Below, piece by piece: positions 62,071 through 64,000 of a DNA stretch of 64,000 nucleotides; position 1 is the first letter of the stretch; every line of letters begins with the position of its first letter. The notes beneath the pieces are model-generated. The model saw only the letters and a list, made by a program, of their open reading frames with translations, searched no databases and was not told the origin of the DNA. The DNA lies in the NCBI GenBank assembly GCA_044772875.1, contig CP173058.1, positions 1,922,001-1,986,000 of the forward strand. The letters run 5' to 3'. Origin of the DNA: Morganella morganii_D. Lineage in GTDB: Bacteria; Pseudomonadota; Gammaproteobacteria; Enterobacterales; Enterobacteriaceae. A program made the position numbers and the translations under genes.

Positions 62071-62382
62071 TCAATGAGTTATAGTCACTCCGGTAAGCTG
62101 ATACCCGTTAAACCATTCATGCCAGCCAGTGGCAATAATCTGGCTCCCTTTCTGGCAGGTCATTAGTTCCAGTGCGTTCATATCAAATGCCACCAGCTTC
62201 AGCGGGTAGGGGCTACGGCGTTCGCTTTCTGCCTGAACGGTCATTATTGCCATTACTTTACCGGTTGCCGTCTTAACCCGCTGAGGTGGCTTTGTGACGG
62301 TGCCGGTTACTGTGGCTATGACGGACTTTGCTTTTCGGTATGTTAGCCCCGAACTGAAAGTTTTATCTATTGGCATAGGCAA
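62071..62382 (-). CDS. OB-fold single-stranded-DNA-binding-like protein
   Basis: 103 residues. ATVTGTVTKPPQRVKTATGK, KVMAIMTVQAES and LVAFDMNALELMTCQKGSQI, then ATGWHEWFNGYQLTGVTI form an SSB/PriB-like OB pattern with beta strands. Found beside P63C-type genes on mobile elements. No good ribosome-binding site was seen, so the start is tentative. Confidence 0.6.
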   Translation of the reverse strand: MPMPIDKTFSSGLTYRKAKSVIATVTGTVTKPPQRVKTATGKVMAIMTVQAESERRSPYPLKLVAFDMNALELMTCQKGSQIIATGWHEWFNGYQLTGVTITH

Positions 62383-62513
62383 TCCTAAAGGTCTATTTTA
62401 AGCAAAGAACTGATGCTATTCATAATAACCAAGCAAGCATAATTTTAAATAATGCTTGCTGATTTAAATATTGATGATGATAATAGCCACATCATATATC
62501 AAAGGATTTCAGC

Positions 62514-63542
62514 ATGACTATTGAAAATGAATCACCCCAAGCCAAAGGCGGCAAAGCTCGAGCTGAGAAATTGACTGCTACTGAACGAAAAGAGGTTGCT
62601 CAGAATGCAGCCAACAAACGCTGGGAAAAAATCAAGAAAGCTCTTCCATCTACTCAACTTGAAGGTGTTTTAAAAATAAATGACACCGAGCTGGAAGTGG
62701 CAGTGCTGAATAATGGAAAACGAATAATTTCTCAATCATCCGTATTTAAAGCTCTAGGACGCCCAAGCCGAGGCGTGAGAGCCACTCTTGATGGCGAGAT
62801 CATACTCCCTGCTTTCATGGATGCAGCGAATCTAGTTCCATATATAAATCATGACCTTATGGACGCGATCAAACGTGAGCGTTTTTTGGACAATTCAGGT
62901 GCCGAACTTGAGGGTTATGACGCTTCAATTTTGCCATTAGTTTGTGATGTTTATCTCAAAGCTCGTCAAGATGGAGCCTTAAAATCCAACCAGATGGATA
63001 CAGCACAAAAAGCTGAAATATTAGTTCGTTCACTTGCGAAAGTCGGAATTATAGCCTTAGTTGATGAAGCAACCGGCTACCAAGAAATTCGCCCCAAGGA
63101 CGCATTACAAGCTTATCTGGACAAAATAATAAGCAAGGAACTCGCTGCTTGGGCAAAAAAATTTCCTGATGAGTTTTATGAAAATATCTATAAATTAAGA
63201 AATTGGCCTTGGAGTGGCATGAGTAAAAACAGATTTAGTGTAGTTGCCCACTATACCAGAGATCTTGTATATGAGCGCCTGGGAGATTCCATTCTTCAAG
63301 AACTCGAGAAAAAAACCCCCAAACAATCTAATGGTCAACGGAAAAATAAAATGCACCAATGGCTTACCGATGATGTTGGCAACCCGATGCTCTCCCAGCA
63401 TTTACATTCTTTAATAATGGTTCAACGTTTAGCAATTGCTAATGGATATGGATGGAATCGATTTATTAAGATGGTTGACCAAGTTATGCCGCGAAAAGGT
63501 GGCACATTTGAACTTGAGCTGAACGATACATCTCTGGATTAA
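62514..63542 (+). CDS. P63C-domain-like phage/island protein
   Basis: 342 residues. The N-terminal AKGGKARAEKLTATERKEVA is a basic helix found in several mobile-element proteins. A central ISQSSVFKALGRPSRGVRAT follows; the C-terminal third (PDEFYENIYKLRNWPW, then YTRDLVYERLGDSILQELEK, and MVQRLAIANGYGWNRFIKMV) fits the P63C domain. AAAGGA precedes the ATG. Function unknown; common on phage-like islands. Confidence 0.75.
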   Translation: MTIENESPQAKGGKARAEKLTATERKEVAQNAANKRWEKIKKALPSTQLEGVLKINDTELEVAVLNNGKRIISQSSVFKALGRPSRGVRATLDGEIILPAFMDAANLVPYINHDLMDAIKRERFLDNSGAELEGYDASILPLVCDVYLKARQDGALKSNQMDTAQKAEILVRSLAKVGIIALVDEATGYQEIRPKDALQAYLDKIISKELAAWAKKFPDEFYENIYKLRNWPWSGMSKNRFSVVAHYTRDLVYERLGDSILQELEKKTPKQSNGQRKNKMHQWLTDDVGNPMLSQHLHSLIMVQRLAIANGYGWNRFIKMVDQVMPRKGGTFELELNDTSLD

Positions 63543-63766
63543 TAATTTAATGATAAATATCGAGGCTATTGCTATCAAACGAATTCATACCCGATAGATA
63601 GAAATCGCCTCTTTCCCGTTATAATTCAGGCGATTGAATTCATTTTGTAACGGTCCCTGATGAGGTTATTTTAGCTGCTGATGTCTTTTCTGTTTCATCA
63701 CATCTATCCGGGTCATTACCATAAAAAAATCCTGCCGTTTGGCAGGATCTGAGGAATCATCTGTAA
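63543..63766. other. Short intergenic region
   Basis: 224 bp with the terminator at 63723-63748 and no gene. Confidence 0.35.
63723..63748 (-). terminator. Rho-independent terminator
   Basis: On the minus strand, stem ATCCTGCC/GGCAGGAT, loop AAAC, then seven T, 18 nt past the stop at 63767. Confidence 0.85.
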
Positions 63767-64000
63767 TCACGGATAATTCATTGCCGTAGTCACCCGCCCT
63801 TTCGGTTTCGTATTTACGGTCTGACGTGCTCCGGTGTCCGGATTGATGAACGTAATCTCAATCGGGATACTTTCCTGCCCGGCGGTCAGCGATTCCCGGA
63901 TGGCTTTGGACAAAGCATCCACAATTTGCTGAGTATCCGGCTGTGCGGGATGATTTATTGCCGGCATATCCGGGACTGCGTTTTCAGCGGCCCACCGCTC
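63767..64000 (-). CDS. Phage-type gene, 3' end only
   Basis: 77 codons; the frame is open to the right edge (ERWAAENAVPD before the internal ATG at 63967). It carries TQQIVDALSKAIRESLTAGQ, ESIPIEITFINPDTGARQTV and ends TTAMNYP. The amphipathic helix and beta ending suggest the tail of a phage structural or tape-measure-like protein; not certain. Confidence 0.5.
   Translation of the reverse strand, partial: ERWAAENAVPDMPAINHPAQPDTQQIVDALSKAIRESLTAGQESIPIEITFINPDTGARQTVNTKPKGRVTTAMNYP

Overview
This window reads as chromosomal DNA of an enterobacterium of the Morganellaceae, most like Morganella. The first 16 kb keep the E. coli-type gene order nfo, fruK, efpL (yeiP), lpxT, mepS, yejG, bcr, rsuA, radD (yejH), rplY, yejK, yejL, yejM and tRNA-Pro(GGG). 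Two small regulators with the SQQQxSRYE helix-turn-helix signature of MrpJ (Proteus/Morganella fimbrial regulators) support this placement. Family assignments come from reading the translated sequences; no database search was possible.

Layout. Bases 1-15.96 kb are housekeeping backbone. The tRNA-Pro gene ends this backbone and looks like the entry point of a long accessory region. From 16 to 23 kb lie prophage relics (a SOS-controlled but frameshifted dinI-like gene, and a lysis cassette whose holin has an in-frame stop), a possible toxin/immunity pair, a cold-shock-domain protein, an AT-rich GT14 glycosyltransferase and IS3-family debris. From 23 to 33 kb lie a chaperone-usher fimbrial operon, two MrpJ-like regulators, and an autotransporter adhesin interrupted by one in-frame TGA. 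From 33 to 41.5 kb are metabolic and transport genes: TauE/SafE exporter, DedA, a methyltransferase, a CspA-family protein, the RcnA/RcnR nickel-cobalt efflux pair with a perfect RcnR operator, and a YdeE-type exporter.

From 41.6 to 51.1 kb is a probable natural-product cluster: an O-methyltransferase behind a good Fur-box-like site, three intact radical-SAM proteins with an N-terminal cobalamin-binding-type region, a GH3-family adenylating enzyme, two acyltransferase-like proteins, and decayed copies of a desaturase and a fourth radical-SAM gene.

From 51.3 to 56.7 kb is the most unusual locus. It is a compact type I-F (Csy) operon, csy1-csy2-csy3-csy4, with no cas1 or cas2-3. Its Csy1/Cas8f stops right after the PQNIS...PP region and so lacks the C-terminal helical bundle that recruits Cas2/3. 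One I-F-type repeat with an intact Csy4 hairpin begins 4 nt after the csy4 stop codon. This looks like a nuclease-free Cascade, possibly a regulatory one.

From 57 to 61.2 kb come a DUF305 protein with a CueR-like 19-bp-spacer promoter, small membrane and zinc-ribbon proteins, a WaaB-like glycosyltransferase and a periplasmic histidine phosphatase. From 61.4 kb to the end is another mobile element: clustered TCTACC repeats (possible iterons), an OB-fold-like protein, a P63C-like protein and the end of a phage gene that leaves the window.
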